From Coxiellaceae bacterium (GTDB lineage Bacteria > Pseudomonadota > Gammaproteobacteria > Coxiellales > Coxiellaceae), in assembly GCA_029212925.1 (NCBI GenBank), contig JARGOB010000017.1:1-60419 (forward strand): a stretch of 60,419 nt of DNA, in the 5' to 3' direction. The position numbers and the translations under genes were made by a program. Position 1 is the stretch's first letter, and each line of letters begins with the position of its first letter. This document shows, piece by piece, positions 17,265 through 25,953 of this stretch. The notes under the pieces were generated by a model. The model was not told the DNA's origin. It saw nothing but the letters and a program-made list of their open reading frames with translations, and did not search any database.

Positions 17265-17690
17265 ATGCCAATGCAGGATGATAATTTACGCAAAGCGGGA
17301 CTTAAAGTAACATTACCGCGCATGAAGGTGTTGCGTATTTTGGAAGAAGCGAATCCTCATCACTTAAGTGCTGAAGATGTTTTTCAGCGCCTCAAAGAGA
17401 TGGGTGAGGAAGTAGGTCTTGCGACGGTGTATCGTGTGTTGACCCAATTTGATGAATCGGGCCTGGTTGTGCGTCATAATTTTGAAGGTGGTCATTCGGT
17501 TTTCGAAATTGATCAGGGTGAGCATCATGATCACTTGGTGTGTGTTAAGTGTAATCGTGTCGAAGAGTTTGTTGACGACGTCATCGAACAGCGTCAGCAG
17601 CATATCGCCGATCAAGCTAACTTCCAAATGACAGATCATAGTTTGACGATCTATGGTATTTGCAAGCATTGCATGGACCGAGATGGATAA
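17265..17690 (+). CDS. fur: Ferric uptake regulator Fur
   Basis: This 141-residue protein is Fur. The winged helix is at the N-terminus (LRKAGLKVTLPRMKVLRIL and GLATVYRVLTQFDESGLV). The metal-binding dimerisation half follows, with HHDHLVCVKCNRVEEF and a second Cys pair (CKHC) near the end. It represses iron-uptake genes when loaded with Fe(II). It is divergent from bamE across an 86-bp spacer. I see no clear Fur box in that spacer, so autoregulation is not supported by sequence. Confidence 0.96.
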   Translation: MPMQDDNLRKAGLKVTLPRMKVLRILEEANPHHLSAEDVFQRLKEMGEEVGLATVYRVLTQFDESGLVVRHNFEGGHSVFEIDQGEHHDHLVCVKCNRVEEFVDDVIEQRQQHIADQANFQMTDHSLTIYGICKHCMDRDG

Positions 17691-17825
17691 CTAAATCAGT
17701 CTGACAATTACCGACGAAACATCCATATATATTCTAGGCAATAATAAATTTACTTCCATTAGTTATCAGTGATACTATCGCGCCCTGGTGATTTGGGGGT
17801 GACATAGTATGAGAAAGATTCATTG

Positions 17826-19253
17826 ATGGCGCGGCGTAAAAAATTATTATACGCAACCAACACAGACCAAGTAAAAAAATACATCGATTATGCTAGAAAA
17901 AATAAACGCCTTTTACGCGTTATAGGTTCGGGGCATTCAGTTAAACAAGCAATTGGTATACACAGTTCGCCTGACTGTTTGAATGTGATGTTAAGCGGTG
18001 ATTTAAGAAGTATACGGCTGATTAACGAGGTTGAAGAAAGCAACCAAAAGGTAGCCTATGTAAAAGTAGGGGCAGGATGTTATATCGGTAGAAGCCCTGG
18101 CGACCCGCTGGGCACGTGGCACAATTCATTAAATAAGTGGTTAGATGATCACGGTTATGCCATCCCTATTATGGGCGGTTTGGCGCATCAAAGTATTGCT
18201 GGTTTTCTACTTACCGGCTCGTCAGGCGGTTCAGTGCAACACGGTTTACATGACTTTATTGAATCAATCGAGTTGATTGATGGCATGGGTAGGCATCATA
18301 TATTTACAAAAAATGATGAAGCGTTCTATGGTGTGGCGGTATCGATGGGTTTAATGGGCGTTGTTGTATCGGTTACCATTCGGGCAATACCGCAATTTTA
18401 TGTGCGTGGTAAAGAGCAAAACGTGGCATTAAATCAGTCGTGGTTAAGTGATGATAGCCGGTTGCATTTGGCTGAGCGTTTTACACAAACGGAATACATG
18501 CATTTGAATTGGTTTTCACAGCCTTATATTAATAATGTCATGCAGTGGAGTGGTCAAAAAAGCAGTAAACCAAGTAAGGTTGTGGCTTACCATAACGTAG
18601 TAGGTAAGTGGTGGATGGCGCTGTTAGCCAGTATGGCTTTGTTGTTTTCTAACTGGGCGTTAAGCATAAATAAAAAATCGATCATCAGTAATAAAATAGT
18701 CGCTGCGTTGGTTGGTCAGTTTGTGACGGAGTCGGTCACTGAGTTTAATGACCTGTGGTGGCGAGCTTTGCCGGCTGATGATTACGTGCCAGTAAAAACA
18801 TTATTTAAAACTGATTTTACCGAGGTCTGGCTGCCATTAACTACTGCGACCGATGTGATAAATCGACTGGAAACAATGTATAAAGATTCTGAAGTGGCGG
18901 GTAATTTTGCAATGGAAATATATGCCACCAAACAATCGCCGTTTTGGCTAAGTCCTGCGTATGGTCGTGATGTTATACGCATTGACCCTTATTGGTGGTC
19001 ATATAACATTGGTGATCCACGCCGTTTTTTTGAATTTTATTGGGATGAATTTTTGGGTGACGAAGGCGCGCGTTTGCATTGGGGTAAGTATTTGCCACAC
19101 GTAGGGCAACGTTGTGGACAGGTGATGTTTGGGCCTGAATTTGTAAGGGCGACTTATCCGAAATTTGATGCGTGGCTTGCGTTAAGGCAGCGTTTGGATC
19201 CGCAGAAAGTTTTCTTAACGGATTATTGGCAATCTATCTTTGATATTGAGTAA
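17826..19253 (+). CDS. FAD-linked sugar-lactone oxidase-like flavoprotein
   Basis: From the ATG at 17826 (a TTG at 17823 is in frame) the protein has 475 residues. The N-terminal PCMH-type FAD domain includes RVIGSGHS, whose His (residue 37) fits the covalent flavin site of gulonolactone/arabinonolactone oxidases. GGLAHQSIAGFLLTGSSGG is the other flavin loop. The C-terminal half contains the HWGK motif typical of aldonolactone oxidases. The substrate may be an alditol or lactone, but that is open. The epimerase gene follows by 24 bp and probably forms an operon. Confidence 0.85.
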   Translation: MARRKKLLYATNTDQVKKYIDYARKNKRLLRVIGSGHSVKQAIGIHSSPDCLNVMLSGDLRSIRLINEVEESNQKVAYVKVGAGCYIGRSPGDPLGTWHNSLNKWLDDHGYAIPIMGGLAHQSIAGFLLTGSSGGSVQHGLHDFIESIELIDGMGRHHIFTKNDEAFYGVAVSMGLMGVVVSVTIRAIPQFYVRGKEQNVALNQSWLSDDSRLHLAERFTQTEYMHLNWFSQPYINNVMQWSGQKSSKPSKVVAYHNVVGKWWMALLASMALLFSNWALSINKKSIISNKIVAALVGQFVTESVTEFNDLWWRALPADDYVPVKTLFKTDFTEVWLPLTTATDVINRLETMYKDSEVAGNFAMEIYATKQSPFWLSPAYGRDVIRIDPYWWSYNIGDPRRFFEFYWDEFLGDEGARLHWGKYLPHVGQRCGQVMFGPEFVRATYPKFDAWLALRQRLDPQKVFLTDYWQSIFDIE

Positions 19254-19277
19254 CACAATTACAATGGGGAATAAGCT

Positions 19278-20249
19278 ATGAAAATATTTATAACCGGTGG
19301 GTCAGGATTTGTAGGCGGGCATATTGTTGAATACCTCGCTAAAACACATACGGTCTATGCTATGGCACGCAGTGAATCTGCCAGTAAGTTAGTGCAACAA
19401 TACGGCGCGACACCTGTGGCATGTTGTTTGGAATCGATTAATGCCAGACACCTAGAGGGTATGGATGCCGTAGTGCATGTGGCTGGTTACTCTGAGCCGT
19501 GGGGCCCTAAGGACGTGTTTTATGCCGTGAATGTATTGGGTACAAAGAATATTTTGCAGGCAGCAAAGCAAGCGGGCGTTAAAAAGTTTATTAATATGTC
19601 GACGGACTCTGTGGTGTTTGAGCCAGGCAGGCAGTTGGATTTAACGGAAGATATGCCATTGATTGAGTCATCGCCTTATGCGTATTGTGAAACTAAAATG
19701 TTAGCTGAAAAATTAGTGACAGCTGCTAATTCAGAACACATGAAAACAATATCATTGCGACCTACATTGATATGGGGGCCGCGCGATACATCCATATTGA
19801 AAGTGATTAAAGACATGGCGCGCCGTGGTTTGTTTGTTTTGCTGGGTGATGGCCAACACATGATTAGTACCTGTCACGTATATAACCTTGTGCAAGGTGT
19901 TGACGCTGCGCTAAAAAGCGATAAAAGTGGCGAGACATATTTTATTAAAGACGATGGCGATTTGACGATTAAAGAATGGTATAAATATTTAGCTAAACTA
20001 GCATCGATACCCATGCCAACACGCTCTATTCCTGTGTGGCTTGCTAGTACTGTAGCGAACAGCTGTGATTGGTTATGGCGAATTTTGAAATTAAAATCAC
20101 AGCCACCCATTACACCGTTTGCCGTGGCATTAATGTCCTCTTCATTGACGTTATCAACAGAAAAGTTAAAAAAAGAATTGGATTGGCAGCCAATTATTAC
20201 GCGCGAGCAAGGCATTGCAGACATTTTTCCACATAATCCTACGGTTTGA
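19278..20249 (+). CDS. NAD-dependent epimerase/dehydratase family protein
   Basis: This 323-residue protein is an extended short-chain dehydrogenase. It has the NAD site GGSGFVGGH at residues 7-15, DAVVHVAGYSEPWG, a Ser in NMSTDSVVF, and the catalytic YCETK (Tyr and Lys). The overall pattern is closest to the 3-beta-hydroxysteroid dehydrogenase/dihydroflavonol reductase group. Together with the flavin oxidase just upstream it suggests a small redox pathway acting on a sugar, sterol or similar alcohol; the substrate is not recognisable. Confidence 0.88.
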   Translation: MKIFITGGSGFVGGHIVEYLAKTHTVYAMARSESASKLVQQYGATPVACCLESINARHLEGMDAVVHVAGYSEPWGPKDVFYAVNVLGTKNILQAAKQAGVKKFINMSTDSVVFEPGRQLDLTEDMPLIESSPYAYCETKMLAEKLVTAANSEHMKTISLRPTLIWGPRDTSILKVIKDMARRGLFVLLGDGQHMISTCHVYNLVQGVDAALKSDKSGETYFIKDDGDLTIKEWYKYLAKLASIPMPTRSIPVWLASTVANSCDWLWRILKLKSQPPITPFAVALMSSSLTLSTEKLKKELDWQPIITREQGIADIFPHNPTV

Positions 20250-20256
20250 GCGGAGG

Positions 20257-21168
20257 TTATTTCAGCATGCTTAAGTGACTGGGCGCTGCTGTGTCATCAG
20301 CGCCTGGGGCTGTGTTGGAGGATAATACGCCATGCGTCAACATGCTTGCTACTGCTTCTTTAGCCTCTGATGCTGATGCTGATTTTTCCTTTATTTCCAG
20401 AATAGCTTGATGATAGGTGGTTAACTCACCAATTGTGCGTTGTAATTCAAGATTAGTAAAAGGTGGAAATTTACCGGTTGGATCAATGGGAATGCGGCTC
20501 AATTCAAGCGCACGCTCTTCGGGTGTAAATAAATAAAAAGCAGCAGTACCGATGTGCTCGACAATGCTTTTAGTGATGAGATCACTACCAACTAAACGTT
20601 CAATAGCTTGTAATAATCGTGTACTCACTAAACGCATAAGGCCTTTGCGCTGGAGATCTGGGTGTACGGCACGGTTAATAATTGATAACTGTTCGCCCAT
20701 CATGTTATTACTATAGATGGCACGAGCGACAAATAAACAGCCATTGTAAGGGATTTTTTCCGCTGAATCATGATCAAATTGCATTACATCAAGTGCTTCA
20801 AATTCTTTTCCCAGTGCGCTCACCTCTTTACCTAGCATTGGAGATCGATAAATAAAATGTTGTCGCTTGGCGATAACAATATCGATTTCAATTGAATCAC
20901 CCATAAAGTTACTTGCCACATGCTTTACATGAATCATCAATACTTGTTTTTCCGCTGGAACTTCTGCCCAGTCAACCGCTGACAGGCTTTGCTTTTCAAC
21001 TGTATGATTTGCGTTATCTTTGGATTGTGTAAGATACTTAAAGCATAAAATATCACTATCGCTTGTCAAAATAGACTGCAATGCCTTGGGTAAAAGCGGG
21101 CTATTAAACAACGTTTCTGGTGTCAGTGAATCAAATAAGGCTTTTGCTGTCTCGCCGCAAGATCTCAT
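20257..21168 (-). CDS. GNAT-like acetyltransferase, candidate effector
   Basis: This 303-residue protein shows a GNAT-type motif A in the middle: INRAVHPDLQRKGLMRLVS, where Q-R-K-G-L-M fits the acetyl-CoA pyrophosphate loop (R/Q-x-x-G-x-G/A, with Met at the last position). The following FYLF segment fits motif B. The N-terminal 130 residues are unrecognised. The tail is low-complexity and rich in Glu, Ala and Ser (EIKEKSASASEAKEAVAS), like the acidic C-terminal signals of some Dot/Icm substrates. A PmrA-type promoter lies upstream, overlapping the end of recN. The acetyltransferase call is moderate. Confidence 0.65.
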   Translation of the reverse strand: MRSCGETAKALFDSLTPETLFNSPLLPKALQSILTSDSDILCFKYLTQSKDNANHTVEKQSLSAVDWAEVPAEKQVLMIHVKHVASNFMGDSIEIDIVIAKRQHFIYRSPMLGKEVSALGKEFEALDVMQFDHDSAEKIPYNGCLFVARAIYSNNMMGEQLSIINRAVHPDLQRKGLMRLVSTRLLQAIERLVGSDLITKSIVEHIGTAAFYLFTPEERALELSRIPIDPTGKFPPFTNLELQRTIGELTTYHQAILEIKEKSASASEAKEAVASMLTHGVLSSNTAPGADDTAAPSHLSMLK

Positions 21169-21245
21169 AATACTTTTCCTGAGCTATTTCGTGAATAATC
21201 ATTCAGTTATGTTCTTTTCTGTGAATATAATTTCAGACTATAACA

Positions 21246-21278
21246 ATAATAGCTCAGGGAGATTAACAGGACATTAAT
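21246..21278 (-). promoter_or_regulatory. PmrA-type box with -10 element (minus strand)
   Basis: On the minus strand ATTAATGTC (21278-21270), 2 bp, GTTAATCTC (21267-21259), 7 bp, then TATTAT (21251-21246). Both half sites keep the TTAAT core at an 11-bp period. The box overlaps the last codons of recN. Transcription would start near 21239, giving a 5' leader of about 70 bases before the gene at 21168. Confidence 0.5.
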
Positions 21279-22927
21279 AAGGCCTTGGCATTAGCCAGTG
21301 CTTGTTTATTAATGGTTTCACCGGCGAGTAAGCGCGCCGTTTCATGGATGCGCTGTTCGTTATCAAGCTTGGTGATTGTCGTTGTGGTTGATTTACCTTT
21401 CACTTGTTTTTCTACACGATAATGATGCTTCGCTTGTGATGCCACTTGCGGTAAATGCGTAACACACATGATCTGTAATGATTGGCTGATCTGTTTTAAA
21501 AGTTTCGCAACGGTGTCGGCGGTTTTGCCACTTATGCCGGTATCAATTTCATCAAAGATTAAGGTTGGTATCGCTTGCTTACCAGCAAGGCTGGCCAGTA
21601 TCGCTAAGCAAATGCGTGATAATTCACCGCCGGATGCCACTTTTTGTAGTGGCGCTAACGGTTGGCCAGGGTTGGAGCTTAATGTAAATTGAATGCTTTC
21701 TTGGCCTGTGGCACTAATAGCGCTGTCATTGCTGATCAGCTCAATCGCAAACTGGCTATCCGCCATATTGAGTTGCGATAATAGTGTGGTAATGGTTTTC
21801 GCTAAACTCTTAGCGAGTTTTTTACGGCTGTTAGTTAGTTTGGTCGCCACTTTTTTATAGTCGCTCAAAATAGTTTGCTGTTGCTGTTCTAGCTCAATGA
21901 GATGCTCATCCAGATTTTTCAGTTGCTCAACTTTCTGTTGCAAACTAACCTGCACTTCTTTTAAAGCTTCTGGTTCGACATGATGTTTACGTGCCAAGTC
22001 GGAAATAATATTCAAACGTTGCTCGATTTGTTGTAAGCGCTCAGGGCTTAAGTCCAAACTTTGGCGGTAACTGTTAAGCTCAGATTCTGCTTCTTGCGCA
22101 TGAATACAGGCGGTGTTGAGTAAAGCTTTAGCGCTATCGAGTTGTTCATCACTAAAGCCAACGCTGTTGAGTTGATCCATCGCTTGTTGCAATAATGCCA
22201 ATGCACTGGTTGACTCGCCTTCGGCTGTGCATTCTATCGCTTGATTCAATGCGCTGATTAAACTCTTCGACTGATGCAGGCGTTGATGTTCTTGATGTAA
22301 TGTCTGCCATTCATCATCTTCAATGGCGGCCTGCTCTAATTCGCTGTGTTGATATTCGTATAAAGACAGCTGATCATCACGATCCGCTTTTTTTGATAAC
22401 AATAATTGAATTTGCTGGTCAATTTCTTGGTATTGTAAATAAAAACCATCCAGTTTTTTGAGTATATCTTGATGCAGCCCATATTGGTCAAATAAATGCT
22501 GCTGGTACTTTGGCTTTAATAACAATTGATGTTGATGCTGGCCATGCACTTGCAGCATATGTTGGCCTAACTCTTTTAATAAATGCAATGGGCTTGGGTG
22601 ACCATTGATCGTGGCGCGTGATTTGCCATCGGCATAAATGCTGCGGCGTAATAAACATTCGCCATCATCATCCAATTCGTTTTGCTCTAACCATTGTTGA
22701 ATATCAGGCTGATCACTGATGTCAAAATTTAAATTAATATCACAACGTGCGCTGCCACTTTTTACAAAGCGAGCCTCAGCGCGTGTGCCTAATGCTAAGT
22801 TAATCGCATCCAGTAAAATTGATTTACCCGCACCGGTCTCGCCAGTAAAGGCATGGAAACCATCTGCCAGTTCCAATGATAATTCATCGACCAACACAAA
22901 GTTCTTTAAATTAATATGCATTAGCAT
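21263..22927 (-). CDS. recN: DNA repair protein RecN
   Basis: From the ATG at 22927, preceded by TGGAGGA, the protein has 554 residues, matching E. coli RecN; a longer frame to 22981 would overlap nadK and lacks support. It is an SMC-like ATPase: Walker A GETGAGKS (residues 29-36), long coiled-coil arms in the middle, and C-terminal LSRICLAIL signature with Walker B (PTLIFDEIDTGISGKTAD). RecN holds broken DNA during recombinational repair. It lies 13 bp after nadK, the usual neighbour, and both probably share a transcript. Confidence 0.96.
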   Translation of the reverse strand: MLMHINLKNFVLVDELSLELADGFHAFTGETGAGKSILLDAINLALGTRAEARFVKSGSARCDINLNFDISDQPDIQQWLEQNELDDDGECLLRRSIYADGKSRATINGHPSPLHLLKELGQHMLQVHGQHQHQLLLKPKYQQHLFDQYGLHQDILKKLDGFYLQYQEIDQQIQLLLSKKADRDDQLSLYEYQHSELEQAAIEDDEWQTLHQEHQRLHQSKSLISALNQAIECTAEGESTSALALLQQAMDQLNSVGFSDEQLDSAKALLNTACIHAQEAESELNSYRQSLDLSPERLQQIEQRLNIISDLARKHHVEPEALKEVQVSLQQKVEQLKNLDEHLIELEQQQQTILSDYKKVATKLTNSRKKLAKSLAKTITTLLSQLNMADSQFAIELISNDSAISATGQESIQFTLSSNPGQPLAPLQKVASGGELSRICLAILASLAGKQAIPTLIFDEIDTGISGKTADTVAKLLKQISQSLQIMCVTHLPQVASQAKHHYRVEKQVKGKSTTTTITKLDNEQRIHETARLLAGETINKQALANAKALLMSC

Positions 22928-22940
22928 CAGGTGTCCTCCA

Positions 22941-23831
22941 TTAACCGCGTTCGGCGTAATGCTGCCAGCCCAGCTTGTCACGTAATGTGCCGTAATAGCT
23001 GTAATCTATAGGGTGAATCAATTGCAGTGCTTCAGGCTTTTTGAAAATATGTATGCGACCTTCGGTTGGGATGTCCACGCGCTGCATACCATCACAACTG
23101 ATGTAAGCCGCATTATCATTTGCGGCTGTTAGGCGTAAATCAATGTCAGCATCAGCTTGTACGACAATCGGACGGTTACTCAATGTGTGCGGGAACATAG
23201 GTACCATCACCAATGTTTCTAAATGTGGATGCATAATCGGCCCGCCACCCGACAAGGCATAAGCCGTTGAACCAGTTGGGGTAGCGATAATTAAGCCATC
23301 AGCCAATTGGCGGCAGACGAATTCATTATTAATTGTCAGTTCAAATTCAATCATGTGAGTAGCATCCGCATGCAATAACACCACATCATTCAGTGCTTCT
23401 AATTCAGCAATTTGTTCGGCATCGTCGTGTACTTGCGCACCAACTAAAAAACGTTCCTCCATGATATATTGTCCATCGAGTACAGCATCGACTTTTTCTA
23501 ATTGGTCGGGTGGGATATCCGTTAAAAAGCCTAAGCGTCCACGGTTAATGCCAAAGATGGGTAAGTTATTTTTTAACGCAATATGTGCAGCATGCAATAA
23601 GCTACCATCACCACCCACCACAATTAATACATCGCAGTGCTGAGCCAGCTCTAAACAATGAACAACCAGTAAATCTCCAGCATCAATCATCTGTGCACTT
23701 TTTTCTTCAATGACAACCGTTTTGCCAGTTTTTATTAAGTGGTCCTTGAGTGCTTCGAGTGTGGTGGGGATGTTACGTACGCCGAAGCGCGCTATTAGTC
23801 CTACGCGCTCGAACTGACTTTTTTGATTCAT
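22941..23831 (-). CDS. nadK: NAD kinase
   Basis: This 296-residue protein is NAD kinase, which makes NADP from NAD and ATP. The GGDGS motif is at residues 73-77, followed by the INRGRLGFLTDI segment and the NAD-binding TPTGSTAYALSGGGPI loop. Length agrees with the E. coli enzyme. It is divergent from grpE and upstream of recN, an arrangement conserved in many gammaproteobacteria. Confidence 0.97.
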   Translation of the reverse strand: MNQKSQFERVGLIARFGVRNIPTTLEALKDHLIKTGKTVVIEEKSAQMIDAGDLLVVHCLELAQHCDVLIVVGGDGSLLHAAHIALKNNLPIFGINRGRLGFLTDIPPDQLEKVDAVLDGQYIMEERFLVGAQVHDDAEQIAELEALNDVVLLHADATHMIEFELTINNEFVCRQLADGLIIATPTGSTAYALSGGGPIMHPHLETLVMVPMFPHTLSNRPIVVQADADIDLRLTAANDNAAYISCDGMQRVDIPTEGRIHIFKKPEALQLIHPIDYSYYGTLRDKLGWQHYAERG

Positions 23832-23903
23832 TATTTATCCAACAGTGTCTGCCTATGAAGTTATAAACAGTGTATCAAAATTGCATTGAATAACGAAACG
23901 GCG

Positions 23904-23930
23904 CTTGAATTTTCTTACAAAACCCTTATC
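23904..23930 (+). promoter_or_regulatory. Heat-shock (sigma-32) promoter of grpE
   Basis: CTTGAA (23904-23909), a 13-bp spacer and CCCTTATC (23923-23930) resemble the sigma-32 pattern CTTGAAA-N11-16-CCCCATNT, with one mismatch in each box. It lies about 45 bp before the grpE ATG. The dnaK promoter at 25887 is a closer match. Confidence 0.6.
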
Positions 23931-23973
23931 TTGTTACTCAAGTACAACGAACTAGCTGTAAGCGGGAAATAAA

Positions 23974-24585
23974 ATGAGCAAAAAAGACCAAGCGTCCAAC
24001 AAAAGCAAGTGGCAAGAAATTGATGAAGAAGTAGGGGCAAATGAATTGGAAGATTTGTTAGAGGATGAAACCGTTGCTTTGGATGAAGAAGCAACCGAGG
24101 GATTAGAGTTTCCTTCGCATCAAGTGCTTGAAGATAAATTAACAGCTGCCGAGCAAAAAGTAGCCGAATTCAAAGAAAAGGCCATATTAGCACACGCTGA
24201 ATTAGAAAATGTGCGCAAAAGAGCTGAACGCGATGTGCAGAATGCACACAAATACGGCGCAGAGAAATTACTGTCTGATATGTTACCAGTGATTGATAGT
24301 CTAACGCGCGCACTTGAAGGCCCAGAACCTAGCGATGAACAAGCGAAAGCTATGCGTCAAGGTATCGAGCTCACTTTGGATATGTTTGAAAAAACATTGG
24401 CCAAGTACGGTGTTGAGGTGATTGAGCCGCAAGCAGGTGATGCGTTTAATCCTGAGCAACATGAAGCGATGTCGGCTGTGCCCAACAGTGGTCAACCGGA
24501 GAATACGGTGGTGCAGGTATTGCAGAAGGGGTACTCCCTCAATGGCCGAGTTCTCCGAGCAGCTATGGTGATGGTGGCCCAGTAA
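23974..24585 (+). CDS. grpE: Nucleotide exchange factor GrpE
   Basis: This 203-residue protein is GrpE, the exchange factor that releases ADP from DnaK. An acidic N-terminal stretch leads into a long coiled coil (VAEFKEKAILAHAELENVRKR), then the beta-wing domain with GVEVIEPQAGDAFNPEQHEAM and the closing VLQKGYSLNGRVLRAAMV. It is separated from dnaK by about 1.37 kb that includes repeats and one unknown gene, whereas relatives usually have grpE and dnaK closer or in separate loci. Confidence 0.96.
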   Translation: MSKKDQASNKSKWQEIDEEVGANELEDLLEDETVALDEEATEGLEFPSHQVLEDKLTAAEQKVAEFKEKAILAHAELENVRKRAERDVQNAHKYGAEKLLSDMLPVIDSLTRALEGPEPSDEQAKAMRQGIELTLDMFEKTLAKYGVEVIEPQAGDAFNPEQHEAMSAVPNSGQPENTVVQVLQKGYSLNGRVLRAAMVMVAQ

Positions 24586-24627
24586 GTCCATCTTTGGGTA
24601 ATCTGAGCTTACTCGTGAGTGGTGGTG

Positions 24628-24660
24628 TTGTCATCCCGGACTCCGATCCGGGATCCAGTC
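24628..24660. repeat. Dispersed TCATCCCGGA...GGATCCAG repeat
   Basis: This is a copy of the same family as at 1-58, 29278 and 50614: GTTGTCATCCCGGAC followed by the pairing GATCCGGGATCCAG. A shorter relative lies at about 24811-24830 (GTTGTCATCCGGGGTCCAGG), so two copies bracket the 110-bp palindrome that follows. Confidence 0.75.
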
Positions 24661-24661
24661 A

Positions 24662-24771
24662 AATAATTAATCTATTTTACGGGCGTCGCCCCTGCGGGCA
24701 GCCTTGGTGTGCTCGCTGCGCTGCGCGCACGAAGGTTCCGCCTCCGGTGTCGCCCTAATAGATTAATTATT
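24662..24771. repeat. 110-bp palindromic element with 15-bp terminal inverted repeats
   Basis: AATAATTAATCTATT (24662-24676) and its exact complement AATAGATTAATTATT (24757-24771) enclose a GC-rich core of 80 bp that is itself partly self-complementary (GGGCG near 24680 with CGCCC near 24751; CCTTGGTGTGC with GCGCACGAAGG). The structure resembles a non-coding miniature inverted-repeat element. I see no coding frame, and no clear target-site duplication. Confidence 0.75.
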
Positions 24772-24836
24772 TTGTGCCAGCCCTGGCCTAGACTTACTGG
24801 TGATTAGTTATGTTGTCATCCGGGGTCCAGGTGCAA

Positions 24837-24869
24837 TTTAAGGTTACTTTAATCTGCCCTCTCTATACT
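24837..24869 (+). promoter_or_regulatory. PmrA-type box with -10 element
   Basis: TTTAAGGTT (24837-24845), 2 bp, TTTAATCTG (24848-24856), 7 bp, TATACT (24864-24869). Each half site matches the PmrA consensus at six of nine positions, and the 11-bp period and 7-bp spacer equal those of the other boxes. Transcription would begin near 24876, essentially at the ATG at 24877, so the message would be leaderless or the box coincidental. Confidence 0.45.
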
Positions 24870-24876
24870 AATAACT

Positions 24877-25593
24877 ATGAGCTTACCAAAAGACAATGAG
24901 TTAGAGATCCACAGAGGCCATGCCGAGGCTCGTAAAGCCTTGAATGAATGGCTGGATCATGTGCGTTGTCGTTCCAATGCGGTGGTTAAAGATTGGGCTG
25001 GCTGTGAAGCGGTCAATCCAGAGCGTTTAGCTATCCCGGACCGCGTTAATCACTACGGTGATAATGTCGTTAGCTTTAAGCGTGATTTACCCTCGTTGGA
25101 CTCATTAGATCAACAGCCTACCAGATCGTTTAGTTTTGATGTCGATTGTGATCACTTAAAACAGGTGATCTCCGATATCAATAAGGCGGTATACGAGTAC
25201 TTTTATTCACCGGCGTCAGTAATTAGCTATAACGATTTTTGTAATGCGCTCGAGCAAATCAAAGTCATAGCAGACAATGAGGCAATAGAACAAAATGCCT
25301 CCAGTCCGTATGAGCTTGACCGTGATCTGCTGCATTGCCACTATGCCTTTATATATGCTGGCTGGGGCAAGCTAGAGGGTGATGTGGATCAAGGTATCTC
25401 TTTAGAAACCGCAGAATCAATCGAATCAGCCGTGATGCTACTGGCGGCTATCCATGACAAAATGACCAACGACAAGGTGTCAGCTTTCTTCCGTCAAAAG
25501 ATTTTATCCGCTCAAACCTATGCACAAGATATGCAAGCACGCATGGCTGGTGTTCATAATTTGCCAACCCTTAGTCGTTCGCCGGCTAAATAA
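24877..25593 (+). CDS. Unknown soluble protein between grpE and dnaK
   Basis: This 238-residue protein has no recognised domain, membrane segment or signal peptide. It is acidic to neutral and predicted mainly helical (EARKALNEWLDHV, AESIESAVMLLAAIHDKM, KILSAQTYAQDMQARM). It is flanked by palindromic elements on both sides and carries its own PmrA-type promoter, so it looks like an acquired, separately regulated gene dropped into the chaperone locus. No ribosome site is visible before the ATG, consistent with the short leader. Confidence 0.65.
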   Translation: MSLPKDNELEIHRGHAEARKALNEWLDHVRCRSNAVVKDWAGCEAVNPERLAIPDRVNHYGDNVVSFKRDLPSLDSLDQQPTRSFSFDVDCDHLKQVISDINKAVYEYFYSPASVISYNDFCNALEQIKVIADNEAIEQNASSPYELDRDLLHCHYAFIYAGWGKLEGDVDQGISLETAESIESAVMLLAAIHDKMTNDKVSAFFRQKILSAQTYAQDMQARMAGVHNLPTLSRSPAK

Positions 25594-25886
25594 ATCCTTT
25601 TAAATCAATTGTTTATTGACCGGGTCCCGGCTCGGGGACGTGATGACAAGTGCGGGGGGCCGGGAGGACAAGTGCGGGGGCGGGATGACACCCTTCGAGA
25701 CAACCGCTTCGCGGTTTCCTCAGAGTAACCGAACTAGGATGACAAGCTGGGGTCTTGAGACGCTGCGGCTAAGCATGGTGTGGGTAAGTCTCGCGCGCAG
25801 TTGTAACTGTTTGAGCACGAGGCTTGCACGCACCATGCTTAGTCATGGTTGTCTAAAGAATGATCTACTTTATTTTGCTTTATTAG
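25594..25886. repeat. GC-rich intergenic stretch with a 25-bp inverted repeat
   Basis: The first half (25618-25740) is GC-rich and built of repeat debris (ACAAGTGCGGGGG twice, CGGGATGACA). The second half holds arms 25769-25793 and 25818-25842 (CTAAGCATGGTG pairing exactly with CACCATGCTTAG, 21 of 25 positions overall) around a 24-bp loop. This stem ends 44 bp before the dnaK heat-shock promoter. A reading frame through the region has no coding character. Confidence 0.7.
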
Positions 25887-25915
25887 CTTGAAATCCATTC
25901 CGAGGGCCCCATCTA
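25887..25915 (+). promoter_or_regulatory. Heat-shock (sigma-32) promoter of dnaK
   Basis: CTTGAAA (25887-25893), a 13-bp spacer and CCCCATCTA (25907-25915) match the sigma-32 consensus almost perfectly. It lies about 38 bp before the dnaK ATG. It supports the start at 25954, since upstream ATGs at 25888 fall inside the promoter. Confidence 0.9.
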
Positions 25916-25953
25916 GTAGCCAACATAAAATTGACACAAAGGAGAAACCAGCG

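Noticed and set aside
21263..22981. Longer recN start at 22981
   Set aside because: It would overlap nadK and lacks a ribosome site; the ATG at 22927 has TGGAGGA and gives the usual length.
25616..25891. 91-residue protein-coding frame
   Set aside because: It runs through repeat debris and ends inside the dnaK heat-shock promoter, with no coding character.
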